Below, in pieces: positions 13,605 through 20,070 of a stretch of DNA of 20,645 nt. Source of the DNA: Bacillota bacterium (GTDB lineage: Bacteria > Bacillota > Desulfotomaculia > Desulfotomaculales > JAJYZD01); contig JAJYZD010000031.1 in assembly GCA_021800315.1 (NCBI GenBank), positions 1 through 20,645 of the forward strand, given 5' to 3'. How positions within the stretch are numbered: position 1 is the first letter of the stretch; the number at the start of each line of letters is the position of its first letter. The translations under genes were made by a program, and so were the position numbers. Under the pieces are notes generated by a model. The model ran no database searches. It worked only from the letters and a program-made list of their open reading frames with translations, and was not told the DNA's origin.

Positions 13605-13925
13605 TTAGCCAATGGACTCGCCGCACCTTTTGCAGAACCGCTCCTTGGTGCCGTCATCCAAAAACCGCCTACCCACCCGGGTGGGCTGATTGCACTTGCC
13701 GCACATGAGCATGACGTTGGAACTGTGCACGGGAGCCTCCATTTCCACGATCCCGCCCTGCGGCATCGCCCTGGTCGGACGGCGGTGGCGCTTGACTATG
13801 TTGACGCCTTCCACCACCACCCGGCTTTTGACGGGGTCGACGCGGAGGATCTTGCCCCGCATACCCGCCGACTTGCCGGTAACGACCAGCACGTTATCAC
13901 CTTTCCGCACATGAACCCTGGGCAT
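13605..13925 (-). CDS. rplX: 50S ribosomal protein L24 (with zinc-ribbon cysteines)
   Basis: L24, 106 residues, an assembly initiator near the exit tunnel. The KOW motif is in RKGDNVLVVTGKSAGMRGKI (7-26). NIVKRHRRPT and QGGIVEMEAPVHSSNVML follow. The C-terminal part has C75, C78, C98 and C101 (MCGKC and FCKRCG), the zinc-ribbon form. The start is ATG (13923-13925) with GGAGGTTAGAGGC upstream; it lies 17 bases after rplN. Confidence 0.97.
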   Translation of the reverse strand: MPRVHVRKGDNVLVVTGKSAGMRGKILRVDPVKSRVVVEGVNIVKRHRRPTRAMPQGGIVEMEAPVHSSNVMLMCGKCNQPTRVGRRFLDDGTKERFCKRCGESIG

Positions 13926-13942
13926 TGCCTCTAACCTCCGCC

Positions 13943-14311
13943 TTATAGCACTTCCGGGGCCAGCGAAACGATCTTCATGAAATCCCTCTCCCGCAGTTCC
14001 CTGGCCACCGGTCCAAAGATGCGGGTGCCGCGCGGGCTGTGGTCGTCCTTGATGATAACCGCCGCGTTCTCGTCAAACTTGATGTAGGAACCGTCCGGCC
14101 GGCGGATCTCTTTCCTGGTGCGCACCACCACGGCCTTGACCACGTCGCTCTTTTTCACTACGCCGCCGGGTGAAGCCTCCTTGACCGCGCAGACGATGAT
14201 GTCGCCCACCCGGGCGTAACGGCGCAGGCTGCCGCCGAGCACGCGAATGCACATCAACCTCTTGGCCCCGGTGTTATCGGCTACGTTTAGGATGCTCTGC
14301 ACCTGAATCAC
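13943..14311 (-). CDS. rplN: 50S ribosomal protein L14
   Basis: L14, 122 residues, on the subunit interface, where it contacts 16S rRNA and is the docking site of the silencing factor RsfS. IQVQSILNVADNTGAKRLMC (2-21), VKKSDVVKAVVVRTRKEIRR and DDHSPRGTRIFGPVARELRE are diagnostic. The start is GTG (14309-14311), with CAGGGAGGG further upstream than usual. It follows rpsQ by 39 bases and opens the spc gene order, though no promoter or terminator is visible at this point. Confidence 0.97.
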   Translation of the reverse strand: MIQVQSILNVADNTGAKRLMCIRVLGGSLRRYARVGDIIVCAVKEASPGGVVKKSDVVKAVVVRTRKEIRRPDGSYIKFDENAAVIIKDDHSPRGTRIFGPVARELRERDFMKIVSLAPEVL

Positions 14312-14350
14312 TTGCCAATACCCTCCCTGGTCGCCTCACTGCCGGGGTCC

Positions 14351-14614
14351 TTAAATCCGGTGGCCCCGTTCGAGTACCTCCACCACCCGCCAGCGCTTTT
14401 CCTTGGAAAGCGGCCTGGTCTCCATGATGCGGACCCTGTCCCCGGTGTGGCAACTGTTCTCTTCGTCGTGGGCCTTAAACTTGTTGGTACGCCTTATCGT
14501 CCGCCCGTAAAGGGGATGCCGCACCAGACTCTCCACGGCCACCACCACGGTCTTATCCATCTTGTCGGAAACCACTTTACCGGTTTGGACCTTGCGCATA
14601 CCCCGGCCTTCCAT
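14351..14614 (-). CDS. rpsQ: 30S ribosomal protein S17
   Basis: S17, 87 residues from the chosen start, the normal length. It is an OB-fold primary binder of 16S rRNA. GKVVSDKMDKTVVVAVESLV, HPLYGRTIRRTNKFKAHDEE and GDRVRIMETRPLSKEKRWRV mark the family. The start ATG (14612-14614) has AAGGAGG seven bases upstream; a GTG seven codons earlier (14633-14635) keeps the frame open but would put the ribosome binding site inside the gene. A repeat copy fills the 61-base gap to rpmC. Confidence 0.96.
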   Translation of the reverse strand: MEGRGMRKVQTGKVVSDKMDKTVVVAVESLVRHPLYGRTIRRTNKFKAHDEENSCHTGDRVRIMETRPLSKEKRWRVVEVLERGHRI

Positions 14615-14633
14615 CCGGCAACCTCCTTCTTTC

Positions 14634-14668
14634 ACCCCAACCCGCCTCCGGCGGGCCGGGGGACCCGT
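14634..14668. repeat. GC-rich hairpin repeat, copy D (rpmC|rpsQ gap), short form
   Basis: Reads CACCCCAA, a hairpin CCCGCC (14641-14646), loop TCC, GGCGGG (14650-14655), then CCGGGGGACCC. It is the short form of the family, as copy C. It lies just upstream (in transcription) of the rpsQ ribosome binding site. Confidence 0.8.
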
Positions 14669-14675
14669 TTCCGGC

Positions 14676-14879
14676 CTACGCCGGCCTGATTCCGATTTCC
14701 CGTTCCCTGAGGATGGTCTTCACCCGGGCGATGTGCTGGCGCACTTCCTTCAGCCGCATGTAGTTCTCCAGTTGCCCGGTCGCGAGTTGAAACCTCAGCT
14801 TGAAAAGCTCATCCTTCGAATCGGCCAGTTTTTTGGCCAACTCCTCATTGGAAAGTTCTCTCAATTCCTTAATTCCCAT
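14676..14879 (-). CDS. rpmC: 50S ribosomal protein L29
   Basis: L29, 67 residues, a two-helix protein at the polypeptide exit tunnel that helps dock the signal recognition particle and trigger factor. IKELRELSNEELAKKLADSK and KLRFQLATGQLENYMRLKEV are the classic helices, and the RQHIARVKTILREREIG end is typical. The start is ATG (14877-14879). Its ribosome binding site (ACAAGG) is weak and close. The 89-base gap to rplP is the longest within the S10 block that lacks a clear repeat copy. Confidence 0.96.
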   Translation of the reverse strand: MGIKELRELSNEELAKKLADSKDELFKLRFQLATGQLENYMRLKEVRQHIARVKTILREREIGIRPA

Positions 14880-14968
14880 CCCTTGTCGGCCCCCACCGGT
14901 GCCGGTGAAACGGCCGTTTCCTCCCTTCCCGCATCACGTCAGGAGAAGTGCCGGTAAGTATTGCGCGC

Positions 14969-15406
14969 CTACGGCGAGACATCCTCGCCGGCCGGAGCGC
15001 GGTCGCGCGTTACGAACCCGGTCCGCAACGGCAGCTTGTGTGAAGCCAGGCGCAGGGCCTCCCTTGCCACTTCCTCGGTTATCCCGTCCAGTTCGAACAT
15101 GATGCGACCCGGCTTTACCACGGCCACCCAGTATTCGGGAGCACCCTTGCCGCTGCCCATCCGGGTTTCCGCCGGCTTGGCCGTAACGGGTTTGTCGGGA
15201 AAAATCCTGATCCACACCTTGCCGCCGCGCTTGATGTACCTGGTCATCGCGATCCGGGCCGCCTCAATCTGCCGGCTGGTCACCCAGGAGGCTTCCTGCG
15301 CCTGGAGCCCGAAGCTCCCGAAGCTGACGGTCGTGCCGCCCTTGGCCGGCCCGGCCATGGACCCCCGGTGCTGCTTTCTGAACTTTACCCGCTTAGGAAT
15401 TAGCAC
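14969..15406 (-). CDS. rplP: 50S ribosomal protein L16
   Basis: L16, 145 residues, near the A-site tRNA elbow and needed for peptidyl-transferase centre maturation. LIPKRVKFRKQHRG (2-15), FGSFGLQAQEASWVTSRQIE (30-49) and the KPVTAKPAETRMGSGKGAPE region are diagnostic; the last is the loop that reaches the peptidyl-transferase centre. The start is GTG (15404-15406), directly abutting the rpsC stop TAG (15407-15409), so the two are coupled; GGAGG at the end of rpsC serves as ribosome binding site. Confidence 0.97.
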   Translation of the reverse strand: MLIPKRVKFRKQHRGSMAGPAKGGTTVSFGSFGLQAQEASWVTSRQIEAARIAMTRYIKRGGKVWIRIFPDKPVTAKPAETRMGSGKGAPEYWVAVVKPGRIMFELDGITEEVAREALRLASHKLPLRTGFVTRDRAPAGEDVSP

Positions 15407-16075
15407 CTACGATGCGCCTCCTCGCGCTGCAACTACCTTCTTGGGCGCCGGCAGGATCTCGCCCCGGTAGATCCAGACCTTGATGCCGATCTTGCCGTAA
15501 GTGGTGTTGGCCTCGGTAAATCCGTAGTCGATATCCGCCCGCAGGGTGTGCAGCGGCACCTTACCCTCGGAGTACCATTCGCTGCGGGCGATTTCCGCTC
15601 CGGCCAGGCGGCCGGCACAGGCCACCTTGATTCCCTTGGCCCCCATGCGGACCGAACGGGTAACCACCTGCTTCATGGCCCGGCGAAAGGCCACCCTTTT
15701 CTCGATCTGGGCCGCCACGCTCTCGGCCACCAACTGGGCGTCCAACTCGGGAACCTTGATCTCCACGATATTGACGCTCACCTGGTGCCCGGTCATCTGC
15801 TCCAGCCTCTTGCGCAGGTTCTCCACCTCGGTCCCGCCGCGCCCGATGACGATGCCGGGCTTGGCCGTGTGGATGGTCACCTTCAGCCGGTTGGCCGCCC
15901 GTTCGATCTGGATGTTGGAAACCCCCGCCGCATACAGTTTTTTCTTGATGAAACGGCGTACGGCCACATCCTCGTGCAAGAGCTTGGCAAAATCCTTTTT
16001 CTCGGCGAACCACTTGGCGTCCCAGTCCCTGATGATGCCTATGCGCATGCCCTTGGGATTAACTTTTTGCCCCAT
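15407..16075 (-). CDS. rpsC: 30S ribosomal protein S3
   Basis: S3, 222 residues, at the mRNA entry channel. MGQKVNPKGMRIGIIRDWDA opens it, a KH RNA-binding domain with the GRGG loop (78-81, in PGIVIGRGGTEVENLRKR) follows, and the C-terminal domain has GAKGIKVACAGRLAGAEIAR and TYGKIGIKVWIYRGE. The chosen ATG (16073-16075) lies four bases after the rplV stop; the frame extends 22 codons further into rplV without family match. It abuts rplP at the other end. Confidence 0.97.
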   Translation of the reverse strand: MGQKVNPKGMRIGIIRDWDAKWFAEKKDFAKLLHEDVAVRRFIKKKLYAAGVSNIQIERAANRLKVTIHTAKPGIVIGRGGTEVENLRKRLEQMTGHQVSVNIVEIKVPELDAQLVAESVAAQIEKRVAFRRAMKQVVTRSVRMGAKGIKVACAGRLAGAEIARSEWYSEGKVPLHTLRADIDYGFTEANTTYGKIGIKVWIYRGEILPAPKKVVAARGGAS

Positions 16076-16079
16076 CGCC

Positions 16080-16421
16080 TTACTTCCCCCCCGTATCGGC
16101 CACGACCACCGTGATATGGCTGGTGCGCCGGCGCCGGACATCCGCCCGCCCCTGGGCCCTGGGAAACATGCGCTTCAAGGTGGGCCCTTCGTCCACGTAG
16201 ATGCGGGCCACCACGAGATCGTCCGAAATCATGCTGTAATTGTGCTCGGCGTTGGCCACAGCCGATTTGAGCACTTTCCGCACGTGGCCGGTGGCCCGGT
16301 GCGGCACCGCCCGCAAAAGCGCGAACGCTTCGTCCACCTTCCGGCCGCGGATCAGGTCCACCACCGGCCGCACCTTGCGGGCGGAAATGCGCAGGTGCTT
16401 CACTTTAGCGATTGCTTCCAC
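16080..16421 (-). CDS. rplV: 50S ribosomal protein L22
   Basis: L22, 113 residues, which lines the nascent-peptide tunnel with its long beta-hairpin. KHLRISARKVRPVVDLIRGR (9-28) and the hairpin region PTLKRMFPRAQGRADVRRRR followed by TSHITVVV are complete, so no deletion of the kind that gives macrolide resistance is seen. The start is GTG (16419-16421) with AGGGGGTAGG upstream. It is four bases from rpsC and separated from rpsS by a 71-base repeat-bearing gap. Confidence 0.97.
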   Translation of the reverse strand: MEAIAKVKHLRISARKVRPVVDLIRGRKVDEAFALLRAVPHRATGHVRKVLKSAVANAEHNYSMISDDLVVARIYVDEGPTLKRMFPRAQGRADVRRRRTSHITVVVADTGGK

Positions 16422-16438
16422 GTCTTCCTACCCCCTAT

Positions 16439-16492
16439 TTCCCCAACCCGCCGGACCCGCCCTTCGGGCGGGTACCTCCGGCCCGGGGACCC
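16439..16492. repeat. GC-rich hairpin repeat, copy E (rpsS|rplV gap), long form
   Basis: Outer blocks CCCCAACCCGCC and CCCGGGGACCCC enclose an inner hairpin ACCCGCCC (16455-16462), loop TTC, GGGCGGGT (16466-16473) followed by ACC. It fills nearly the whole gap between the rpsS stop and the rplV ribosome binding site. A CTATTT flank occurs on both sides (16435-16440 and 16493-16498), but the right one includes the rpsS stop codon. Confidence 0.85.
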
Positions 16493-16783
16493 CTATTTGA
16501 GCGCCGAAGAGCGTTCGGTATGCGCCCCGTGGCCGCGGAACGACCTGGTCGGAGCGAATTCCCCGAGCTTGTGCCCGACCATGTCCTCGGTGATATAGAC
16601 CGGAACGTGCTTCCTGCCGTCGTGGACGGCAATGGTGTGTCCCACCATCTGGGGGAAAATGGTGGAACGGCGGGACCACGTTTTGACCACCCGTTTGTCC
16701 CCGCTGTCGTTCATGCGGTCGATCCGGCCGAGCAGCCGTTCTTCCACGAAAGGTCCTTTCTTGAGTGACCGGCCCACTGCCAA
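16493..16783 (-). CDS. rpsS: 30S ribosomal protein S19
   Basis: S19, 96 residues, in the head of the small subunit, forming bridge B1a and contacting S13. GRSLKKGPFVEERLLGRIDR starts the protein, and TWSRRSTIFPQMVGHTIAVH plus GRKHVPVYITEDMVGHKLGE is the family signature. The start is TTG (16781-16783) with GGGGGG upstream. Repeat copies occupy the gaps on both sides (E after it, F before it), so this single gene is bracketed by two hairpin elements. Confidence 0.97.
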   Translation of the reverse strand: MAVGRSLKKGPFVEERLLGRIDRMNDSGDKRVVKTWSRRSTIFPQMVGHTIAVHDGRKHVPVYITEDMVGHKLGEFAPTRSFRGHGAHTERSSALK

Positions 16784-16799
16784 TACCCCCCTGTTTTTA

Positions 16800-16853
16800 C
16801 CCCAACCCGCCTCGACCCACCCTTGGGTGGGTACCCCGGGGCCGGGGACCCCA
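16800..16853. repeat. GC-rich hairpin repeat, copy F (rplB|rpsS gap), long form
   Basis: Outer blocks CCCCAACCCGCC and GCCGGGGACCCC enclose an inner hairpin ACCCACCC (16815-16822), loop TT, GGGTGGGT (16825-16832) followed by ACCCCGG. Compared with copy E, one stem base pair changes from G-C to A-T on both arms. It ends before the rplB stop. Confidence 0.87.
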
Positions 16854-16866
16854 TTTTACGACCCAA

Positions 16867-17694
16867 TTATTTGGCTCCCCGCCGCTTGACGATCAGGCGG
16901 TCCGAGGGCTTCTTTTTCCTGGTCCGGGCCCCCAGGGCCGGCTTGCCCCAGGGTGTAACCGGGTTGCGGCCGATCGGGGAGCGCCCCTCGCCGCCGCCGT
17001 GCGGGTGGTCGACCGGGTTCATGACCACGCCCCGGACGGTCGGCCGTATGCCTTTCCAACGGTTGCGCCCCGCCTTGCCGATGGTAATGTTTTCGTGTTC
17101 CAGGTTGCCTACCTGGCCGATGGTGGCCCGGCAGTCCAGGGGCACCATCCGCATCTCGCCGCTCGGCAGGCGTACGTTGGCCAGGTTGCCTTCCTTGGCC
17201 ATCAACTGCGCCACCGCCCCCGCGGAGCGGACCATCTGCGCGCCCCGCCCGGGGTACAGCTCGATGTTGTGGATGAGCGTGCCCACGGGTATGTTGCGCA
17301 GAGGCAACGCGTTGCCCGGCTTGATGTCGGCATCCGGCCCGGAGAGGATCTGGGCGCCCACCTTCAGACCGGCCGGCGCCACGATGTACCTCTTGTCTCC
17401 GTCCGCGTAACTGATCAGGGCGATCCGGGCCGAACGATTCGGGTCGTATTCGATGGAGGCCACCTTACCCGGTACGCCTTCCTTGGCCCGTTTGAAATCG
17501 ATGATACGGTAACGCTGCTTGTGCCCGCCGCCCTGGTGCCGCACCGTGATGCGTCCCTGGGCGTTGCGCCCGCCCCGTCTTTTCTTGCCGGCGATAAGGT
17601 TCTTTTGCGGCCGCTCGGCCGTAATCTCGGCAAAATCCGCCACCGTGACAAACCGCCGGCCCGGTGAGGTAGGCTTAAACTTTTTAACCGGCAT
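16867..17694 (-). CDS. rplB: 50S ribosomal protein L2
   Basis: L2, 275 residues, one of the most conserved large-subunit proteins, required for subunit association and close to the peptidyl-transferase centre. The RNA-binding core has RHQGGGHKQRYRIIDFKR (52-69) and PGRGAQMVRSAGA; the C-terminal signature MNPVDHPHGGGEG (225-237) includes H230, equivalent to the histidine linked to peptidyl-transferase function. The start is ATG (17692-17694) after AGGGGGGAAAGAA. It follows rplW by 18 bases. Confidence 0.98.
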   Translation of the reverse strand: MPVKKFKPTSPGRRFVTVADFAEITAERPQKNLIAGKKRRGGRNAQGRITVRHQGGGHKQRYRIIDFKRAKEGVPGKVASIEYDPNRSARIALISYADGDKRYIVAPAGLKVGAQILSGPDADIKPGNALPLRNIPVGTLIHNIELYPGRGAQMVRSAGAVAQLMAKEGNLANVRLPSGEMRMVPLDCRATIGQVGNLEHENITIGKAGRNRWKGIRPTVRGVVMNPVDHPHGGGEGRSPIGRNPVTPWGKPALGARTRKKKPSDRLIVKRRGAK

Positions 17695-17712
17695 TTCTTT
17701 CCCCCCTAAGAT

Positions 17713-18027
17713 CTAGCCGAAGAGCCCCTGGTAGGCCTCGATCTTGTCTCCGGGCTTCAGGGTTATCACGGCCTTTTTTACGTCGGCGGTGCGCCCGGCC
17801 CTGGTCTGCCGGCCGATGCCGCCGGGTCCTCCGCGTTTTACCCGCCCCTTCTTGATGATCGTGTTTACCCCCACCACCGTAACTTTGAAAGTTTCCTCCA
17901 CCGCCCGCTTGATCTCGACCTTGTTGGCGGTAGGGTTGACGATGAAGGTGTATTTATCCTGACCGAACAGTTTCATGGATTTTTCGGAAACCACCGGCCG
18001 GATCAAAATGTCGCGCCCCGTGCTCAT
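17713..18027 (-). CDS. rplW: 50S ribosomal protein L23
   Basis: L23, 104 residues, at the tunnel exit, the binding site of trigger factor and SRP. DILIRPVVSEKSMKLFGQDK and YTFIVNPTANKVEIKRAVEE open it, and the extended loop GRVKRGGPGGIGRQTRAGRT is typical. The start chosen is ATG (18025-18027) with AGGGGTGGAAG upstream; the frame is open for eight more codons to a TTG that would include the ribosome binding site. The 184-base gap before it holds repeat copy G. Confidence 0.96.
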   Translation of the reverse strand: MSTGRDILIRPVVSEKSMKLFGQDKYTFIVNPTANKVEIKRAVEETFKVTVVGVNTIIKKGRVKRGGPGGIGRQTRAGRTADVKKAVITLKPGDKIEAYQGLFG

Positions 18028-18211
18028 GCTTCCACCCCTTCCGGGCTGCAACCTCCGGCTTTCAGCCGGAAGGCTTTACCTTGTGGTTCCTCTCTACCCT
18101 GACCCACCCTCCGGGTGGGTACCCCGAAGACCGGGGCATCGGCAAGCGGCCTAATTCTCAACCAACCCGACCCATCGACGATGGATACCCCGCTCGGGGG
18201 CTTGCCGGGAT
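18028..18211. repeat. Repeat-filled gap, copy G (rplD|rplW), two modules
   Basis: First module: hairpin ACCCACCC (18102-18109), loop TCC, GGGTGGGT (18113-18120), then ACCCCG...CCGGGG. Second module: CGGCAAGC (18140-18147) and GCTTGCCG (18200-18207) are perfect terminal inverted repeats around AATTCTCAACCAACCCGACC, a palindrome CCATCG-A-CGATGG (18172-18184), TACCCCG and CTCGGGG. A further hairpin-like pair, CCTCCGGC and GCCGGAAGG, lies at about 18051-18073. No open frame here looks real. The second module ends next to the rplD stop. Confidence 0.8.
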
Positions 18212-18838
18212 TTACCGGCCCAGCGCTCCTTCCAGGGAAGCCACCGCGTCGGCGGTGATCACCAGCTTGCCATACTTCAGAAGTTCGCAGACGTTGACGT
18301 TCCTGGCCTCCATCGGCTTCACGCCCGGAATGTTGCGGGACGAGCGGTTGACGTTCTCGTCCCGCGCCGCGGTGACCACCAGGGCCTTGCCGGTCACGGA
18401 CAGCTTTTCCAGCACCCGGATCATGTCCTTGGTGCGCGGCTGCTCAAACGACAGCCGGTCCAGCACCACCACTTCATTGCCGGAAACCTTGGCCGAAAGG
18501 GCCGATTTCAGGGCCAGACGCCTTACCTTGGCCGGCACCTTGTAGCTGTAATCGCGCGGGTGCGGGCCGAACACTATGCCGCCGCCCCGCCAAATGGGTG
18601 AACGGCTGCTGCCGGCGCGGGCCCGCCCGGTGCCCTTCTGCCGCCACGGCTTGCGTCCGCCGCCGCGGACCTCGCCCCTGGTCTTGGTATCGGCCGTACC
18701 CTTCCGGCGGTTGGCCATCTGCATGACCACCACCTCGTGCAGCACCGCCTCGTTGACCGGAACCCCGAACACCGCCTCGGACAGTTCCAGGGTGCCGACC
18801 TGTTCGCCCTCCATGTTGAACACGCTTACCGATGGCAT
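18212..18838 (-). CDS. rplD: 50S ribosomal protein L4
   Basis: L4, 208 residues. It lines the peptide tunnel, and in Escherichia coli it also represses the S10 operon. FGVPVNEAVLHEVVVMQMAN, then the tunnel loop region RGEVRGGGRKPWRQKGTGRA followed by RAGSSRSPIWRGGGIVFGP, are diagnostic, as is the C-terminal ARNVNVCELLKYGKLVIT. The frame is open far upstream into rplC, but the true start is ATG at 18836-18838 (MPSVSVFNMEG) with GGAAGGAG upstream. It follows rplC by 22 bases. Confidence 0.97.
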   Translation of the reverse strand: MPSVSVFNMEGEQVGTLELSEAVFGVPVNEAVLHEVVVMQMANRRKGTADTKTRGEVRGGGRKPWRQKGTGRARAGSSRSPIWRGGGIVFGPHPRDYSYKVPAKVRRLALKSALSAKVSGNEVVVLDRLSFEQPRTKDMIRVLEKLSVTGKALVVTAARDENVNRSSRNIPGVKPMEARNVNVCELLKYGKLVITADAVASLEGALGR

Positions 18839-18860
18839 AGAAATGCTCCTTCCTAACGGC

Positions 18861-19490
18861 TCAGTTGGCGCGGACGGCTTCCCGGACGACCACCAGGGAA
18901 CCCATGGGGCCGGGGACCGCTCCTTTAACCGCGAGCAGGTTGCGGGCGGCGTCCACCCTGACCACTTCCAGATTGAGTACCGTCGTCCGCCGCGCCCCCA
19001 GGTGGCCGGGCAGCTTGCGTCCCTTGAACACGCGGGCCGGACCCTTGGCGCCCAGGGATCCGGGACGGCGGTGGTACTTGGAACCGTGCGCCATCGGACC
19101 ACGGTGGAAGCCGTGCTTCTTGATTCCGCCGGCAAAACCGCGCCCCTTGCTGGTGGCGGTCACATCCACCCGTTCCCCCGACTGGAAGATATCGCTCTTT
19201 ATTTCCTGGCCGACCTCGTACGCGCCGGCGTCCGTCAGGCGGATCTCCCGCAGGTAGCGGACCGCCTTGAGCCCCGCCTTGGCGAGGTGGCCCCGCACGG
19301 GCTTGTTCACCAGGCGCACCCGGCGCTCCCCGAAGCCCAGTTGCACGGCGTGGTAACCGTCGCGCTCGGGCGTCTTCTTCTGTACCACCACGCAGGGCCC
19401 GGCTTCGATGACCGTGACCGGAACGGACCGGCCGTCCGCCAGGTATACCTGGGTCATACCCACCTTGCGGCCCAAAATACCTTTTGCCAT
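18861..19490 (-). CDS. rplC: 50S ribosomal protein L3
   Basis: L3, 209 residues, an early large-subunit assembly protein with an extension reaching the peptidyl-transferase centre. MAKGILGRKVGMTQVYLADG is the typical N-terminus, and GRGFAGGIKKHGFHRGPMAH followed by GSKYHRRPGSLGA is the family signature. The HRGP.AHGSK segment holds the glutamine/arginine region methylated in some bacteria; here the residue after GP is M. The start is ATG (19488-19490) after GGCAAGGAGG. It lies 22 bases after rpsJ. Confidence 0.97.
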   Translation of the reverse strand: MAKGILGRKVGMTQVYLADGRSVPVTVIEAGPCVVVQKKTPERDGYHAVQLGFGERRVRLVNKPVRGHLAKAGLKAVRYLREIRLTDAGAYEVGQEIKSDIFQSGERVDVTATSKGRGFAGGIKKHGFHRGPMAHGSKYHRRPGSLGAKGPARVFKGRKLPGHLGARRTTVLNLEVVRVDAARNLLAVKGAVPGPMGSLVVVREAVRAN

Positions 19491-19512
19491 TCCCTTATCC
19501 TCCTTGCCCCGG

Positions 19513-19821
19513 CTAGAGCTTGATCTCGATGTCCACCCCGGCCGGCAGGTCCAGCCGCATTAGGGCGTCCACCGTCTTGGGCGTGGGCTCCAGGATGTCG
19601 ATCAGGCGCTTGTGCGTCCTCATCTCGAACTGTTCCCGCGAGTCCTTGTTGACGTGGGGGGAACGCAAAATGGTATAAATGCTGCGCTCGGTGGGCAAGG
19701 GAACCGGCCCGGCCACATGGGCGCCGGTGCGCTTGGCCGTATCCACTATCTTGAGCGCGGACTGGTCCAGCATGCGGTGATCGTAGGCCTTGAGCCTGAT
19801 CCTTATCTTCTGGCTCTTCAC
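19513..19821 (-). CDS. rpsJ: 30S ribosomal protein S10 (NusE)
   Basis: S10, 102 residues, in the head of the small subunit; as NusE it also takes part in antitermination with NusB and links to NusG. KIRIRLKAYDHRMLDQSALK (5-24), VAGPVPLPTERSIYTILRSP and HVNKDSREQFEMRTHKRLID are diagnostic. The start is GTG (19819-19821), MKSQKIRIRL, after GGAGGGG. It begins the S10 block. The 249-base gap from tuf would be the place for a leader or promoter; I see no good -35/-10 pair there. Confidence 0.97.
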   Translation of the reverse strand: MKSQKIRIRLKAYDHRMLDQSALKIVDTAKRTGAHVAGPVPLPTERSIYTILRSPHVNKDSREQFEMRTHKRLIDILEPTPKTVDALMRLDLPAGVDIEIKL

Positions 19822-20070
19822 TTTCTCACCCCTCCAGGGCTTTGGGCCGAAAAACCCCTTGCTCTCCTTACCCGCCCCCCGCTTGCCAACGGGGATACCG
19901 GGTTCAACCGTCCCGACCCGCCTGGGGCGGGTGCCCCGGTCGGGGGTTTGGCCCTGCGCTTGGAGCAGCTTTCCGGTCTAAACCCAACATACCTGATTCT
20001 TTCCCGGCCTCCGAGGTCCGAAGTTCGATCTATAGAGGCCCGAACCGCGAAGATCGAATTGCGGGAACCC
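19822..20070. other. tuf-rpsJ gap with repeat copy H and an inverted repeat
   Basis: A 249-base non-coding stretch. Repeat copy H (19876-19953) has GCTTGCC, GGTTCAACC, a hairpin ACCCGCC (19916-19922), loop TGG, GGCGGGT (19926-19932), then GCCCCGGTCGGGGG and TTTGGCC, closely matching the second modules of copies B and G. Nearer tuf, TTCGATCT (20024-20031) and AGATCGAA (20051-20058) form a stem with a 19-base loop just past the tuf stop; no T-run follows, so a standard terminator is unlikely. I could not identify a promoter for rpsJ by eye. Confidence 0.7.

Noticed and set aside
18839..19135. Upstream extension of the rplD frame into rplC
   Set aside because: The added residues do not match L4 and overlap rplC; ATG at 18838 has a good ribosome binding site and the family N-terminus.
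19822..20070. Promoter for rpsJ (TTCGAT ... TATAGA near 20030-20060)
   Set aside because: The -35 match is poor, the spacer is 18 bases and the site falls inside an inverted repeat; not strong enough to call.
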